A stretch of 18,294 bases of DNA from Cellvibrionaceae bacterium (GCA_021151525.1 JAGKXD010000099.1:1-18294); one strand, 5' to 3'. Positions 7,995 through 15,465 are shown, counted from the stretch's first letter. Translations and numbers: made by a program. The notes: a model not told the origin generated them from the sequence alone.

Positions 7995-8107
7995 GCTGCG
8001 CGACTTGCAGGATGCGCTAGCGATTGCCCCAAAATCTCTCATTTTTGTCAAGGCTAGTGCTCATTCTTAATAACCTGCCCGCGATGGGCTCAAAGGTGAC
8101 TTAAACC

Positions 8108-8482
8108 GTGAACAAGAAAAGACCTGTCAACCTCGATATCTCCACAATCAAGCTTCCAATTACTGCATACGTTTCCATTCTCCACCGCTTCTCCGGCATT
8201 TTCCTATTTGCTGGTGCTGCTGTTTTGTTATGGATGTTGGATTCCAGTTTGGATTCTCAAGAAAGTTTTGCCGCTGTCCGCGATGCTTCTACTAACCTCG
8301 TTTTCAAAGCCGTGCTTTGGGCAGTCTTGTCCGCATTGGCTTACCACACCGTTATGGGCTTGCGCCATTTATTGATGGATTGTGGTATCGGCGAAAGCTT
8401 GGAAGGCGGTAAGCGCGGTGCCACCATCGCCTTTGTGTTGGCTATCGTATTGATTGCACTGATAGGAGTTTGGGTATGGTAA
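8108..8482 (+). CDS. sdhC: Succinate dehydrogenase cytochrome b556 membrane subunit
   Basis: SdhC is one of two membrane anchors of complex II; it helps bind heme b and ubiquinone in the inner membrane. The 124 residues open with RPVNLDISTIKLPITAYVS, the family signature. Ser23 and Arg27 correspond to the quinone-site Ser27 and Arg31 of E. coli, and His80 corresponds to the heme ligand His84. Three hydrophobic helices are visible (about 28-45, 66-88 and 106-124). The start is a GTG at 8108, supported by AAGGTGA upstream and by alignment of the N-terminus with known SdhC. The stop overlaps the sdhD start, so the two are probably translationally coupled. Confidence 0.95.
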   Translation: MNKKRPVNLDISTIKLPITAYVSILHRFSGIFLFAGAAVLLWMLDSSLDSQESFAAVRDASTNLVFKAVLWAVLSALAYHTVMGLRHLLMDCGIGESLEGGKRGATIAFVLAIVLIALIGVWVW

Positions 8483-8847
8483 CTTCAGTAACAAGTTTTG
8501 GCCGTAGTGGTCTCTATGACTGGTTGATCCAGCGTATTGGTGGCGTTGTAATGGCTGCCTATCTCATCTTCATTATTGTATTTATTGCGCGCAATCCTGA
8601 ATTGACTTTCGAACAGTGGAGTGCTTTATACGGCCAGCTGTGGATGCGTGTTTTTAGCTTCGTAACTCTGCTTTCCTTTATTGCACATGCTTGGATTGGT
8701 TTGTGGGCTGTTTTAACTGATTATCTGACTGAGCGTTTGATGGGTAGCAAAGCTACCGTCCTACGTATTCTTGCGCAAGTAGCTTTGGGTGGTGTGTCTG
8801 TGACTTACCTGATCTGGGGCATTGAAATTCTCTGGGGTTTTAAATAA
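8476..8847 (+). CDS. sdhD: Succinate dehydrogenase membrane anchor subunit
   Basis: SdhD pairs with SdhC to anchor the catalytic subunits and complete the heme and quinone sites. It has 123 residues and three hydrophobic helices. The block HAWIGLWAVLTDY at 71-83 holds His71, Asp82 and Tyr83, at the same numbers as the heme ligand and quinone-site residues of E. coli SdhD. The ATG at 8476 is used rather than the in-frame TTG at 8470, because AGGAG (8464-8468) is correctly spaced from it and the resulting MVTS start matches homologues. It overlaps sdhC by 7 bases and its stop overlaps the sdhA ATG by one base (TAATG), so sdhC, D and A are tightly coupled. Confidence 0.95.
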   Translation: MVTSVTSFGRSGLYDWLIQRIGGVVMAAYLIFIIVFIARNPELTFEQWSALYGQLWMRVFSFVTLLSFIAHAWIGLWAVLTDYLTERLMGSKATVLRILAQVALGGVSVTYLIWGIEILWGFK

Positions 8848-10616
8848 TGGCTATTCGCACAATTTCTTTTGACGGTATTGTTGTTGGCGGCGGCGGCGCG
8901 GGTATGCGCGCAGCTTTGCAATTGGCGCAGTCTGGCTACAAAACCGCAGTAATTACCAAAGTATTCCCAACCCGTTCGCACACTGTATCTGCGCAAGGCG
9001 GTATTACCTGTGCGATTGCGAGTGCTGACCCGCAAGACGATTGGCGCTGGCACATGTATGACACCGTAAAAGGATCAGACTACATTGGTGACCAAGATGC
9101 TATCGAATATATGTGTTCTGTTGGTCCAGAAGCTGTATTTGAATTGGAACATATGGGTTTGCCATTCTCCCGTACTGAAGAAGGTCGTATTTACCAACGT
9201 CCTTTCGGTGGTCAATCTAAAAACTTCGGTGAAGGCGGCCAAGCTGCTCGTACCTGTGCTGCTGCTGACCGTACCGGTCACGCCTTGTTGCACACGCTTT
9301 ACCAAAGCAACGTAAAAAACAAAACTGTATTCTTGAACGAGTGGTTTGCGGTAGACCTCGTTAAGAATGCTGACGGCGCTGTTGTAGGTGTTATTGCCAT
9401 TAACATCGAAGACGGCGAAACCGTATATGTAAAAGCCAAAGCCACTGTATTGGCAACTGGCGGCGCAGGCCGTATTTACGCTTCTACAACTAATGCCCAC
9501 ATCAATACCGGTGACGGCGTTGGTATGGCGTTGCGTGCGGGCTTCCCTGTGCAAGATATCGAAATGTGGCAGTTCCACCCAACCGGTATTGCTGGTGCTG
9601 GTGTTCTTGTAACTGAAGGCTGCCGCGGTGAAGGTGGTTACCTGATTAACGCCGATGGCGAGCGTTTCATGGAACGCTATGCTCCTAACGCAAAAGACCT
9701 CGCTGGTCGTGACGTAGTCGCGCGTTCGATGATTCAAGAAATCATCGCCGGTCGCGGTGTAGGTCCGAACAAAGATCACGTTTTGCTTAAGCTCGATCAC
9801 CTCGGTGAAGAAGTTTTGGAAAGCAAGTTGCCAGGTATCTGTGAATTGTCACGCACCTTTGCGCACGTTGATCCTGTCTATGCTCCAATCCCAGTAGTTC
9901 CAACCTGTCACTACATGATGGGTGGTATTCCAACCAACATTAATGGTCAAGCCTTGAAGCAAGACGGCAATGGCAATGATGTTGTGATTGATGGTTTGTT
10001 CGCTTGCGGTGAAGTAGCTTGTGTATCCGTACACGGTGCTAACCGTCTCGGCGGTAACTCATTGCTCGATTTGGTTGTGTTTGGTCGTGCAGCTGGTCTG
10101 TATATTGAAAAAGCGTTGCGCGAAGGTGTTGAGCATAAAAATGCAACCCAAGCTGACATTGAAAAAGCCATGGAGCGCCTCAATAAGATCAATACCTCTA
10201 CTTCTGGCGAAAGCGCTTCTGTTCTGCGCAAAGAGCTGCAAACCATTATGCAGAACTTCTTCGGTGTATTCCGCAAAGGCGAGTTTATGCAGAAGGGTAT
10301 CCAGCAGTTGGCTGAGCTGCGCAAGCGTATTGAAAATGTATCTATTACCGATAAGAGCAGCGCGTTTAACACTGCTCGTATCGAAGCATTGGAATTGCAA
10401 AACTTGTTAGAAGTTGCGGAAGCAACGGCGATTGCAGCGGAAGAGCGTAAAGAATCTCGCGGTGCTCATGCTCGTGAAGATTACGAAGATCGCGATGATG
10501 CTAACTGGTTGTGCCATTCGCTCTACTTCCCAGGTGAGAAGCGTGTTGCCAAGCGTGCGGTAAATTTCAAGCCGCATACTATGGAAGCCTTCCAACCGAA
10601 AAAACGTACTTACTAA
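8847..10616 (+). CDS. sdhA: Succinate dehydrogenase flavoprotein subunit
   Basis: SdhA oxidises succinate to fumarate and passes electrons to SdhB. The 589 residues match the usual length (E. coli, 588). The dinucleotide-binding motif VVGGGGAGMRAALQLA is at about 12-27. His45 in RSHTVSAQGG is the residue that carries covalent FAD. Active-site residues are present: His244 (WQFHPTG), Arg288 (LAGRDVVAR), His355 (TCHYMMGG) and Arg400 (GANRLGGNS). The C-terminal end GEKRVAKRAVNFKP is typical. Nothing appears missing or disrupted. Covalent flavinylation would require SdhE, which is not in this window. Confidence 0.98.
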   Translation: MAIRTISFDGIVVGGGGAGMRAALQLAQSGYKTAVITKVFPTRSHTVSAQGGITCAIASADPQDDWRWHMYDTVKGSDYIGDQDAIEYMCSVGPEAVFELEHMGLPFSRTEEGRIYQRPFGGQSKNFGEGGQAARTCAAADRTGHALLHTLYQSNVKNKTVFLNEWFAVDLVKNADGAVVGVIAINIEDGETVYVKAKATVLATGGAGRIYASTTNAHINTGDGVGMALRAGFPVQDIEMWQFHPTGIAGAGVLVTEGCRGEGGYLINADGERFMERYAPNAKDLAGRDVVARSMIQEIIAGRGVGPNKDHVLLKLDHLGEEVLESKLPGICELSRTFAHVDPVYAPIPVVPTCHYMMGGIPTNINGQALKQDGNGNDVVIDGLFACGEVACVSVHGANRLGGNSLLDLVVFGRAAGLYIEKALREGVEHKNATQADIEKAMERLNKINTSTSGESASVLRKELQTIMQNFFGVFRKGEFMQKGIQQLAELRKRIENVSITDKSSAFNTARIEALELQNLLEVAEATAIAAEERKESRGAHAREDYEDRDDANWLCHSLYFPGEKRVAKRAVNFKPHTMEAFQPKKRTY

Positions 10617-10631
10617 TTGGGGAGTAGAAAA

Positions 10632-11339
10632 ATGTTAAAAGTTGAAGTTTATCGCTACAACCCAGACACCGATAAAGCGCCGTACATGAAGACTTACGAG
10701 TTGGATACTGGCGGTAAAGATTTGATGGTGTTGGATGTACTTGAGTTGTTGAAAGCTCAAGACGAAAGCCTTGCTTACCGTCGTTCATGCCGTGAAGGCG
10801 TATGCGGTTCAGACGGCATGAATATTAACGGCAAGAACGGTTTGGCCTGTATCAAGCCAATATCTGAAGCAACCGGAGGCAGCGGTAAGTTAGTATTGCG
10901 TCCGCTGCCAGGTTTACCAGTGATTCGCGATTTGGTTGTAGACATGACTCAGTTCTATGATCAATACAAAAAGATCGAGCCCTACTTGCAAAACGATACT
11001 CCGGCTCCTGCTATTGAACGTTTGCAATCGCCAGAAGACCGCGAGAAGTTGGATGGTTTGTACGAGTGTATTCTCTGTGCATGTTGCTCAACCAGCTGCC
11101 CATCTTTTTGGTGGAACCCGGACAAGTTCATTGGCCCAGCTGGCTTGTTGCAAGCTTACCGCTTCCTGGCAGATAGCCGCGATTTGGCGACTGAAAAACG
11201 TCTGTCAAAATTGGACGACCCCTTCAGCGTATTCCGCTGTCATGGTATCCAAAACTGTGTTGCAGTATGTCCTAAGGGTCTTAACCCGACTCGAGCCATC
11301 GGCCATATTCGCAACATGTTGTTACAGAGCGCTACCTAA
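10632..11339 (+). CDS. sdhB: Succinate dehydrogenase iron-sulfur subunit
   Basis: SdhB carries electrons from FAD to quinone through three iron-sulfur clusters. The 235 residues contain all expected ligands: Cys53, Cys58, Asp61 and Cys73 for [2Fe-2S]; Cys146, Cys149, Cys152 and Cys213 for [4Fe-4S]; Cys156, Cys203 and Cys209 for [3Fe-4S]. Spacing is uniformly two to three residues shorter than the E. coli numbering. The ATG at 10632 is chosen over an in-frame TTG at 10617 because GGGGAG (10619-10624) is correctly placed before it. It follows sdhA by 15 bases. Its stop codon lies in the loop of a hairpin. Confidence 0.97.
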   Translation: MLKVEVYRYNPDTDKAPYMKTYELDTGGKDLMVLDVLELLKAQDESLAYRRSCREGVCGSDGMNINGKNGLACIKPISEATGGSGKLVLRPLPGLPVIRDLVVDMTQFYDQYKKIEPYLQNDTPAPAIERLQSPEDREKLDGLYECILCACCSTSCPSFWWNPDKFIGPAGLLQAYRFLADSRDLATEKRLSKLDDPFSVFRCHGIQNCVAVCPKGLNPTRAIGHIRNMLLQSAT

Positions 11340-11354
11340 GAGTGGCGCTTTTCT
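11328..11354 (+). terminator. Possible attenuator hairpin overlapping the sdhB stop
   Basis: AGCGCTAC (11328-11335) pairs with GTGGCGCT (11342-11349) over 8 bp with one G-U pair. The 6-base loop contains the sdhB TAA. The stem is followed by TTTCT. The T tract is short, so it is more likely a partial terminator, or a processing or stabilising hairpin, between sdhCDAB and sucAB than a full stop. Confidence 0.5.
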
Positions 11355-11379
11355 GTATCTGAAAGCTGGAAAATTTGTG

Positions 11380-11404
11380 GCTTAGCGGCATTTTGCAGCT
11401 AAGC
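11380..11404. promoter_or_regulatory. Inverted repeat upstream of sucA (TTAGC-N11-GCTAA core)
   Basis: Arms GCTTAGC (11380-11386) and GCTAAGC (11398-11404) are perfectly complementary with an 11-base spacer. The inner five bases of each arm and the spacing are identical to an inverted repeat ahead of lpd (15441-15465). It is followed by TTTT, so a weak terminator hairpin is the alternative to a protein-binding site. Confidence 0.45.
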
Positions 11405-11495
11405 TTTTAGACTGTTCGCTAACCCCGTCATCTCGACCGAAGAGGTAGCGACTTAAAAGCGGCGTCTCTTGCCACAAGCGATAGGCGTTATTGTG

Positions 11496-11509
11496 TAGCT
11501 AATTAGCTA
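11496..11509. promoter_or_regulatory. 14-base perfect palindrome upstream of sucA
   Basis: TAGCTAATTAGCTA reads the same on both strands. It lies 62 bases before the sucA start, just upstream of a possible -35 (TTGATA, 11511-11516) whose matching -10 (CATAGC) is poor. It may be an operator for a sucA promoter. The rest of the 232-base sdhB-sucA gap holds no gene. Confidence 0.35.
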
Positions 11510-11571
11510 GTTGATAGCAGGGTGTAGCAAAGCCATAGCGGCAATGCGAACTCGTGATTAAGGTGGGTGGA

Positions 11572-14394
11572 ATGCAAGACAGCATCATGGAGCATTTTTG
11601 GAGTAGTTCGCACATTTCTGGTGGGAACGCTGCATACGTCGAAGAGCTCTACGACACATATTTACACAATCCCAATGCCGTTCCTGAAGAATGGCGTAAC
11701 TACTTTGAGCAGTTGCCTCGTGTAGCAGGTGTGCTGACTCAAGATACTCCCCATTCTGTCATTCGTGCTCAATTTGAGCAGCTGGGTAAATCCCGCGTTC
11801 GCACAGTTGCTGTTGCCGGCGGCTCTGTTAGTGCAGAGCACGAGCGCAAGCAAGTTAAAGTGCTGCAACTCATCAGTTCTTACCGTTTCCGCGGTCACCA
11901 AAAAGCCCAGCTCGACCCGTTAGGTTTGATGCAGCGCGATGTGATCCCCGATTTGGATTTGAGCTTCCACGGCTTAACTAATGCCGATTTGGATACAGTA
12001 TTTAACACCGGTAACTTGTATATCGGTAAAGAAGAAGCCACTTTGCGAGAAATTATCGAAGCCTTGGAAAAGACCTACTGCGGTCATGTGGGTGCAGAGA
12101 TCATGCACATCACTCCCTTGGCTGAGAAGCAATGGCTGCAACAACGCCTTGAAAGCGTGCGTTCAAACCCAGAATTTAGCAAAGAGCAAAAATTGGCTCT
12201 GCTCGAGCGTTTGACGGCTGCTGAAGGTCTTGAGCGTCACTTGGATAGCAAATACCCAGGTACCAAACGTTTCGGTTTGGAAGGTGGCGAAAGCTTTATC
12301 CCACTGGTTGATGCCTTGGTAAAACGCTCTGGTACTTTCGGTGCGAAAGAAATTGTATTGGGCATGGCACACCGCGGTCGTTTAAACGCCCTGGTGAACG
12401 TATTCGGTAAAAACCCTGCGGAACTCTTTGCTGAATTCGATGGCAAACGTTCTTTGAATACCTCAGGCGACGTGAAATATCACTCAGGTTTCTCATCAAA
12501 CTTGATGACTCCAGGCGGTGAATTGCACATGGCGATGGCGTTTAACCCATCGCACTTGGAAATCGTTTCGCCAGTGGTTGAGGGTTCAGTACGTGCGCGT
12601 CAGGACCGTCGTAAAGACCATGACGGTTCTAAAGTTGTACCTATCAACGTGCACGGCGATGCTGCTTTTGCAGGTCAAGGCGTGGTAATGGAGACATTCC
12701 AAATGTCCCAAACTCGCGCTTATGGCACTGGCGGTACTCTACATATCGTGATCAACAACCAAGTTGGTTTTACCACCAACAAGCGTGAAGATGCTCGTTC
12801 AACCGAGTACTGCACCGACGTTGCCAAAATGATCGAAGCTCCGATCTTCCACGTGAACGGTGATGATCCTGAAGCAGTATTGTTTGTTGCGCAATTGGCC
12901 GTTGATTACCGTTACGAGTTTAAGAAAGACGTAGTGATCGACTTAGTTTGCTACCGTCGTCGTGGTCACAACGAGACTGACGAGCCATCAGCAACTCAGC
13001 CATTGATGTACCAAATCATTCGCAATCAAAAAACCACTCGTACCTTGTACGCGGATAAGTTGGTTGCTGCTGGTTTGTTGTCGCAGGCTGCTGCAGATGA
13101 TTTAACTACCAATTATCGCGCTGCCTTGGATCGCGGTGAGCACGTTGCCAGCGGTTTGGTGAGCGAGCCTGATCGCAGCTTGTTTGTGGATTGGACTCCT
13201 TACATCGGCCACGATTGGTTAACACCTGCTAATACAGGTATAGATTTAAAAACCTTGCAAGCTGTTGCTAGTAAAATGTTGACCATTCCTGAAGGAATTG
13301 TGGTGCAGAAGCAAGTTGAGAAAGTGTACGAAGATCGCCGCAAAATGGCAGGTGGTGCTTTGGCGCTCAACTGGGGTATGGCTGAGACATTGGCTTACGG
13401 TACTTTGCTTGAGCAAGGTTACTCTGTGCGTATGACTGGTCAGGACGTTGGTCGCGGTACTTTCTCGCATCGCCACGCAGTTGTTCACAGTCAAAAAGAT
13501 GGTACTTCTGCAACACCTTTGAAAAACGTTAATCCAAGTGTAGATTTTGACTTGTACGATTCTTACTTGTCGGAAGAAGCGGTTCTCGCATTCGAATACG
13601 GCTATGCCACTACCGCTCCGAAAGGCTTGGTGATTTGGGAAGCTCAATTCGGTGACTTCGCTAACGGCGCGCAAGTTGTAATCGACCAATTCATCACTTC
13701 TGGTGAACACAAGTGGGGTCGTTTGTGCGGTTTGACCATGTTGTTGCCACACGGTTATGAAGGCCAAGGTCCTGAGCACTCGTCAGCACGCTTAGAGCGT
13801 TTTATGCAGTTGTGTGCTGAGCACAACATTCAGGTTTGTATTCCGTCTACACCGGCGCAAGTGTTCCATATGTTGCGTCGTCAGGCGATTCGCCCAATGC
13901 GTCGTCCATTGATTGTGATGAGCCCGAAATCATTGTTGCGTCATGAAGCGGCAACTTCAACGTTGGAAGAATTGGCTAACGGTCATTTCCAAAATGTGAT
14001 TGATGATGCGGTTAATCCAGACAAAGTTGAGCGTGTCATTCTGTGTAGCGGCAAGGTGTATTACACCTTATTGAAAGAGCGCACTGAACGTAAACAAGAA
14101 AATGTTGCTTTCATTCGTTTGGAGCAGTTGTATCCGTTCCCAGATGTTGAATTGAAAAACATCCTCAGCAAATACAAAAACGTGAAGAGCATTGCTTGGT
14201 GTCAAGAAGAGCCAATGAACCAAGGCGCTTGGTACAGCAGCCAACACCATTTGCGTCGTGTTGCGCATGAGCTTTACCCAAGTTTGTATTTGGAATATGT
14301 GGGGCGTGATGCTTCGGCTGCGCCAGCGGGCGGTTACATGTCTGCACATATTGAAGAGCAAAACCGTTTTGTAAATCAGGCACTGACGTTTTAA
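11572..14394 (+). CDS. sucA: 2-oxoglutarate dehydrogenase E1 component
   Basis: SucA is the thiamine-diphosphate decarboxylase of the 2-oxoglutarate dehydrogenase complex; it decarboxylates 2-oxoglutarate and succinylates the lipoyl group of SucB. From the ATG at 11572 it has 940 residues, close to the Pseudomonas enzyme. The N-terminal segment (about 1-45, with SGGNAAYVEELYDTYLHNP), known in this family to bind the E2 core, is intact. Active-site histidines appear in MAHRGRLN (267) and YHSGF (304). The ThDP/Mg motif starts with GDAAFAGQG at 362 and ends with NN at 395-396. The transketolase-like C-terminal half is complete. An upstream GTG at 11554 is rejected because homologues begin at MQDS and AAGGTGGG precedes the ATG. 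The stop codon lies in a hairpin loop. sucB follows after 54 bases. Confidence 0.97.
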   Translation: MQDSIMEHFWSSSHISGGNAAYVEELYDTYLHNPNAVPEEWRNYFEQLPRVAGVLTQDTPHSVIRAQFEQLGKSRVRTVAVAGGSVSAEHERKQVKVLQLISSYRFRGHQKAQLDPLGLMQRDVIPDLDLSFHGLTNADLDTVFNTGNLYIGKEEATLREIIEALEKTYCGHVGAEIMHITPLAEKQWLQQRLESVRSNPEFSKEQKLALLERLTAAEGLERHLDSKYPGTKRFGLEGGESFIPLVDALVKRSGTFGAKEIVLGMAHRGRLNALVNVFGKNPAELFAEFDGKRSLNTSGDVKYHSGFSSNLMTPGGELHMAMAFNPSHLEIVSPVVEGSVRARQDRRKDHDGSKVVPINVHGDAAFAGQGVVMETFQMSQTRAYGTGGTLHIVINNQVGFTTNKREDARSTEYCTDVAKMIEAPIFHVNGDDPEAVLFVAQLAVDYRYEFKKDVVIDLVCYRRRGHNETDEPSATQPLMYQIIRNQKTTRTLYADKLVAAGLLSQAAADDLTTNYRAALDRGEHVASGLVSEPDRSLFVDWTPYIGHDWLTPANTGIDLKTLQAVASKMLTIPEGIVVQKQVEKVYEDRRKMAGGALALNWGMAETLAYGTLLEQGYSVRMTGQDVGRGTFSHRHAVVHSQKDGTSATPLKNVNPSVDFDLYDSYLSEEAVLAFEYGYATTAPKGLVIWEAQFGDFANGAQVVIDQFITSGEHKWGRLCGLTMLLPHGYEGQGPEHSSARLERFMQLCAEHNIQVCIPSTPAQVFHMLRRQAIRPMRRPLIVMSPKSLLRHEAATSTLEELANGHFQNVIDDAVNPDKVERVILCSGKVYYTLLKERTERKQENVAFIRLEQLYPFPDVELKNILSKYKNVKSIAWCQEEPMNQGAWYSSQHHLRRVAHELYPSLYLEYVGRDASAAPAGGYMSAHIEEQNRFVNQALTF

Positions 14395-14404
14395 TACGTC
14401 AGTG
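14381..14404 (+). other. Perfect hairpin enclosing the sucA stop codon
   Basis: CACTGACGT (14381-14389) pairs with ACGTCAGTG (14396-14404) over 9 bp around the loop TTTAAT, which contains the sucA TAA. No T tract follows, so it should not terminate transcription. A role in mRNA processing, 3' protection of the upstream message or translational uncoupling of sucB is possible. Confidence 0.6.
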
Positions 14405-14448
14405 TAAATAACTAACAGTCTTCCCAAGCCGAGAGAGAAGGAATAGTA

Positions 14449-15393
14449 ATGAGTATCGAAATTAAAGCCCCAACATTCCCCGAATCAGTAGCTGATGGCA
14501 CCATCGCGACTTGGCACAAGAAGCCAGGCGAAGCAGTAAAGCGCGATGAATTGATCGTTGACATCGAAACCGACAAAGTGGTTTTGGAAGTTGTTGCGCC
14601 TGCAGATGGCAGCATTGCTGAAATCCTGAAGGGCGAAGGCGATACCGTACTGATCGCTGCCCCAGTTGCTGCAATCGAAGCTGTAGGTGAACGTGTTGAG
14701 AAGCGCGTACCTATGACTCGCTTGCGTAAGCGTATTGCTGAGCGTTTGCTTGAAGCCTCCAACACCACTGCAATGCTCACTACTTTCAACGAAGTGAACA
14801 TGAAGCCAATTATGGATTTGCGTGCTAAATACCAAGCGCAATTTGAAAAAGCACACGGTGGCACTCGTTTAGGTTTCATGAGTTTCTTCGTAAAAGCGGC
14901 GACTGAAGCTTTGCGTCGTTTCCCACAAGTAAACGCCTCTATTGACAACAACGATATCGTTTACCACGGTTATCAAGATATCGGCGTTGCAGTATCTACC
15001 GACAAAGGTTTGGTGGTTCCTGTATTGCGCAACACTGAAAACATGAGCTTGGCTGGTATCGAAAACACCATTCGCGACTTCGGTTTGCGTGGTCGCGATG
15101 GCAAGTTGGGCATTGAAGAAATGACTGGTGGCACCTTCACTATTACTAACGGCGGCACTTTCGGTTCATTGCTTTCAACTCCAATTTTGAACTTGCCACA
15201 ATCTGCAATTCTCGGCATGCACAAAATTCAAGAGCGCCCAATGGCTGTGAACGGCAAAGTAGAAATTCTGCCAATGATGTACTTGGCTTTGTCTTACGAC
15301 CACCGTTTGTTGGATGGTAAAGACGCTGTGCAATTCCTCGTAGCGATTAAAGATTTGCTTGAAGATCCAGCGCGTATTTTGTTAGAGATTTAA
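14449..15393 (+). CDS. sucB: Dihydrolipoyl succinyltransferase (E2 of 2-oxoglutarate dehydrogenase), lacking the E3-binding domain
   Basis: SucB is the lipoylated core of the 2-oxoglutarate dehydrogenase complex and transfers the succinyl group to CoA. The ATG at 14449 has AAGGA at good spacing. The lipoyl domain (1 to about 78) has Lys43 in IETDKVVLEV. The catalytic domain begins at about residue 84 (EKRVPMTRLRKR) and has the active-site His285 and Asp289 in YDHRLLDG. The total is 314 residues, against about 405 in E. coli. The difference lies entirely in the middle: the flexible Ala/Pro-rich linkers and the peripheral-subunit-binding domain, which in homologues lie between the two domains and hold E3, are absent. 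Only a few residues (about AVGERV) join the domains. The frame is open and both remaining domains look intact, so the protein could be functional. Alternatives are a mutation in this strain or an assembly collapse at repetitive linker DNA. Confidence 0.93.
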   Translation: MSIEIKAPTFPESVADGTIATWHKKPGEAVKRDELIVDIETDKVVLEVVAPADGSIAEILKGEGDTVLIAAPVAAIEAVGERVEKRVPMTRLRKRIAERLLEASNTTAMLTTFNEVNMKPIMDLRAKYQAQFEKAHGGTRLGFMSFFVKAATEALRRFPQVNASIDNNDIVYHGYQDIGVAVSTDKGLVVPVLRNTENMSLAGIENTIRDFGLRGRDGKLGIEEMTGGTFTITNGGTFGSLLSTPILNLPQSAILGMHKIQERPMAVNGKVEILPMMYLALSYDHRLLDGKDAVQFLVAIKDLLEDPARILLEI

Positions 15394-15400
15394 TTTTTTG

Positions 15401-15432
15401 AAACGCTCCTTGCAACCTCGGAGCGTTTTTTT
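15401..15432 (+). terminator. Strong intrinsic terminator between sucB and lpd
   Basis: AAACGCTCC (15401-15409) pairs with GGAGCGTTT (15420-15428) over 9 bp with a 10-base loop, and the 3' arm runs into seven consecutive T (15426-15432). It begins 8 bases after the sucB stop. It implies that lpd is mostly transcribed from its own promoter in 15433-15521. Confidence 0.9.
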
Positions 15433-15440
15433 ATGTAAAT

Positions 15441-15465
15441 GATTAGCGCTCACAAGGTGCTAATC
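15441..15465. promoter_or_regulatory. Inverted repeat upstream of lpd (TTAGC-N11-GCTAA core)
   Basis: Arms GATTAGC (15441-15447) and GCTAATC (15459-15465) are perfectly complementary around an 11-base spacer. Core and spacing are the same as the repeat ahead of sucA (11380-11404). It lies just after the sucB terminator in the stretch that must hold the lpd promoter, so an operator is plausible. No convincing -35/-10 pair could be assigned here. Confidence 0.45.

Larger units (their letters stand above)
7436..8107. promoter_or_regulatory. Divergent control region between gltA and sdhC (672 bases)
   Basis: No credible gene lies here; the only open frame of note (7763-7984, - strand, 73 codons) has no recognisable features and no clear ribosome site. 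The region carries two perfect TATAAT hexamers facing outward, one for gltA (7689-7694, - strand) and one for sdhC (7989-7994, + strand), about 295 bases apart. It also holds a 13-base palindrome (7653-7665), a TTTGATCAAA palindrome near 7743-7752 and long A/T runs between the promoters. I could not identify a convincing FNR, ArcA or CRP site by eye. Confidence 0.7.

Noticed and set aside
9075..9800. 241-codon open frame on the - strand opposite sdhA
   Set aside because: It is fully inside sdhA, which is unmistakable by motifs and length. The antisense translation has no recognisable domain, and such frames are common opposite genes with this codon use.
10617..10631. TTG start for sdhB immediately after the sdhA stop
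   Set aside because: The ribosome site GGGGAG falls after the TTG and serves the ATG at 10632, which matches homologous N-termini.
11554..11571. GTG start for sucA at 11554
   Set aside because: Homologues begin at the later MQDS, and the purine-rich ribosome site lies between the GTG and the ATG at 11572.
13246..13779. 177-codon open frame on the - strand opposite sucA
   Set aside because: It is a shadow of the conserved sucA frame, with no start-site signal or family resemblance.
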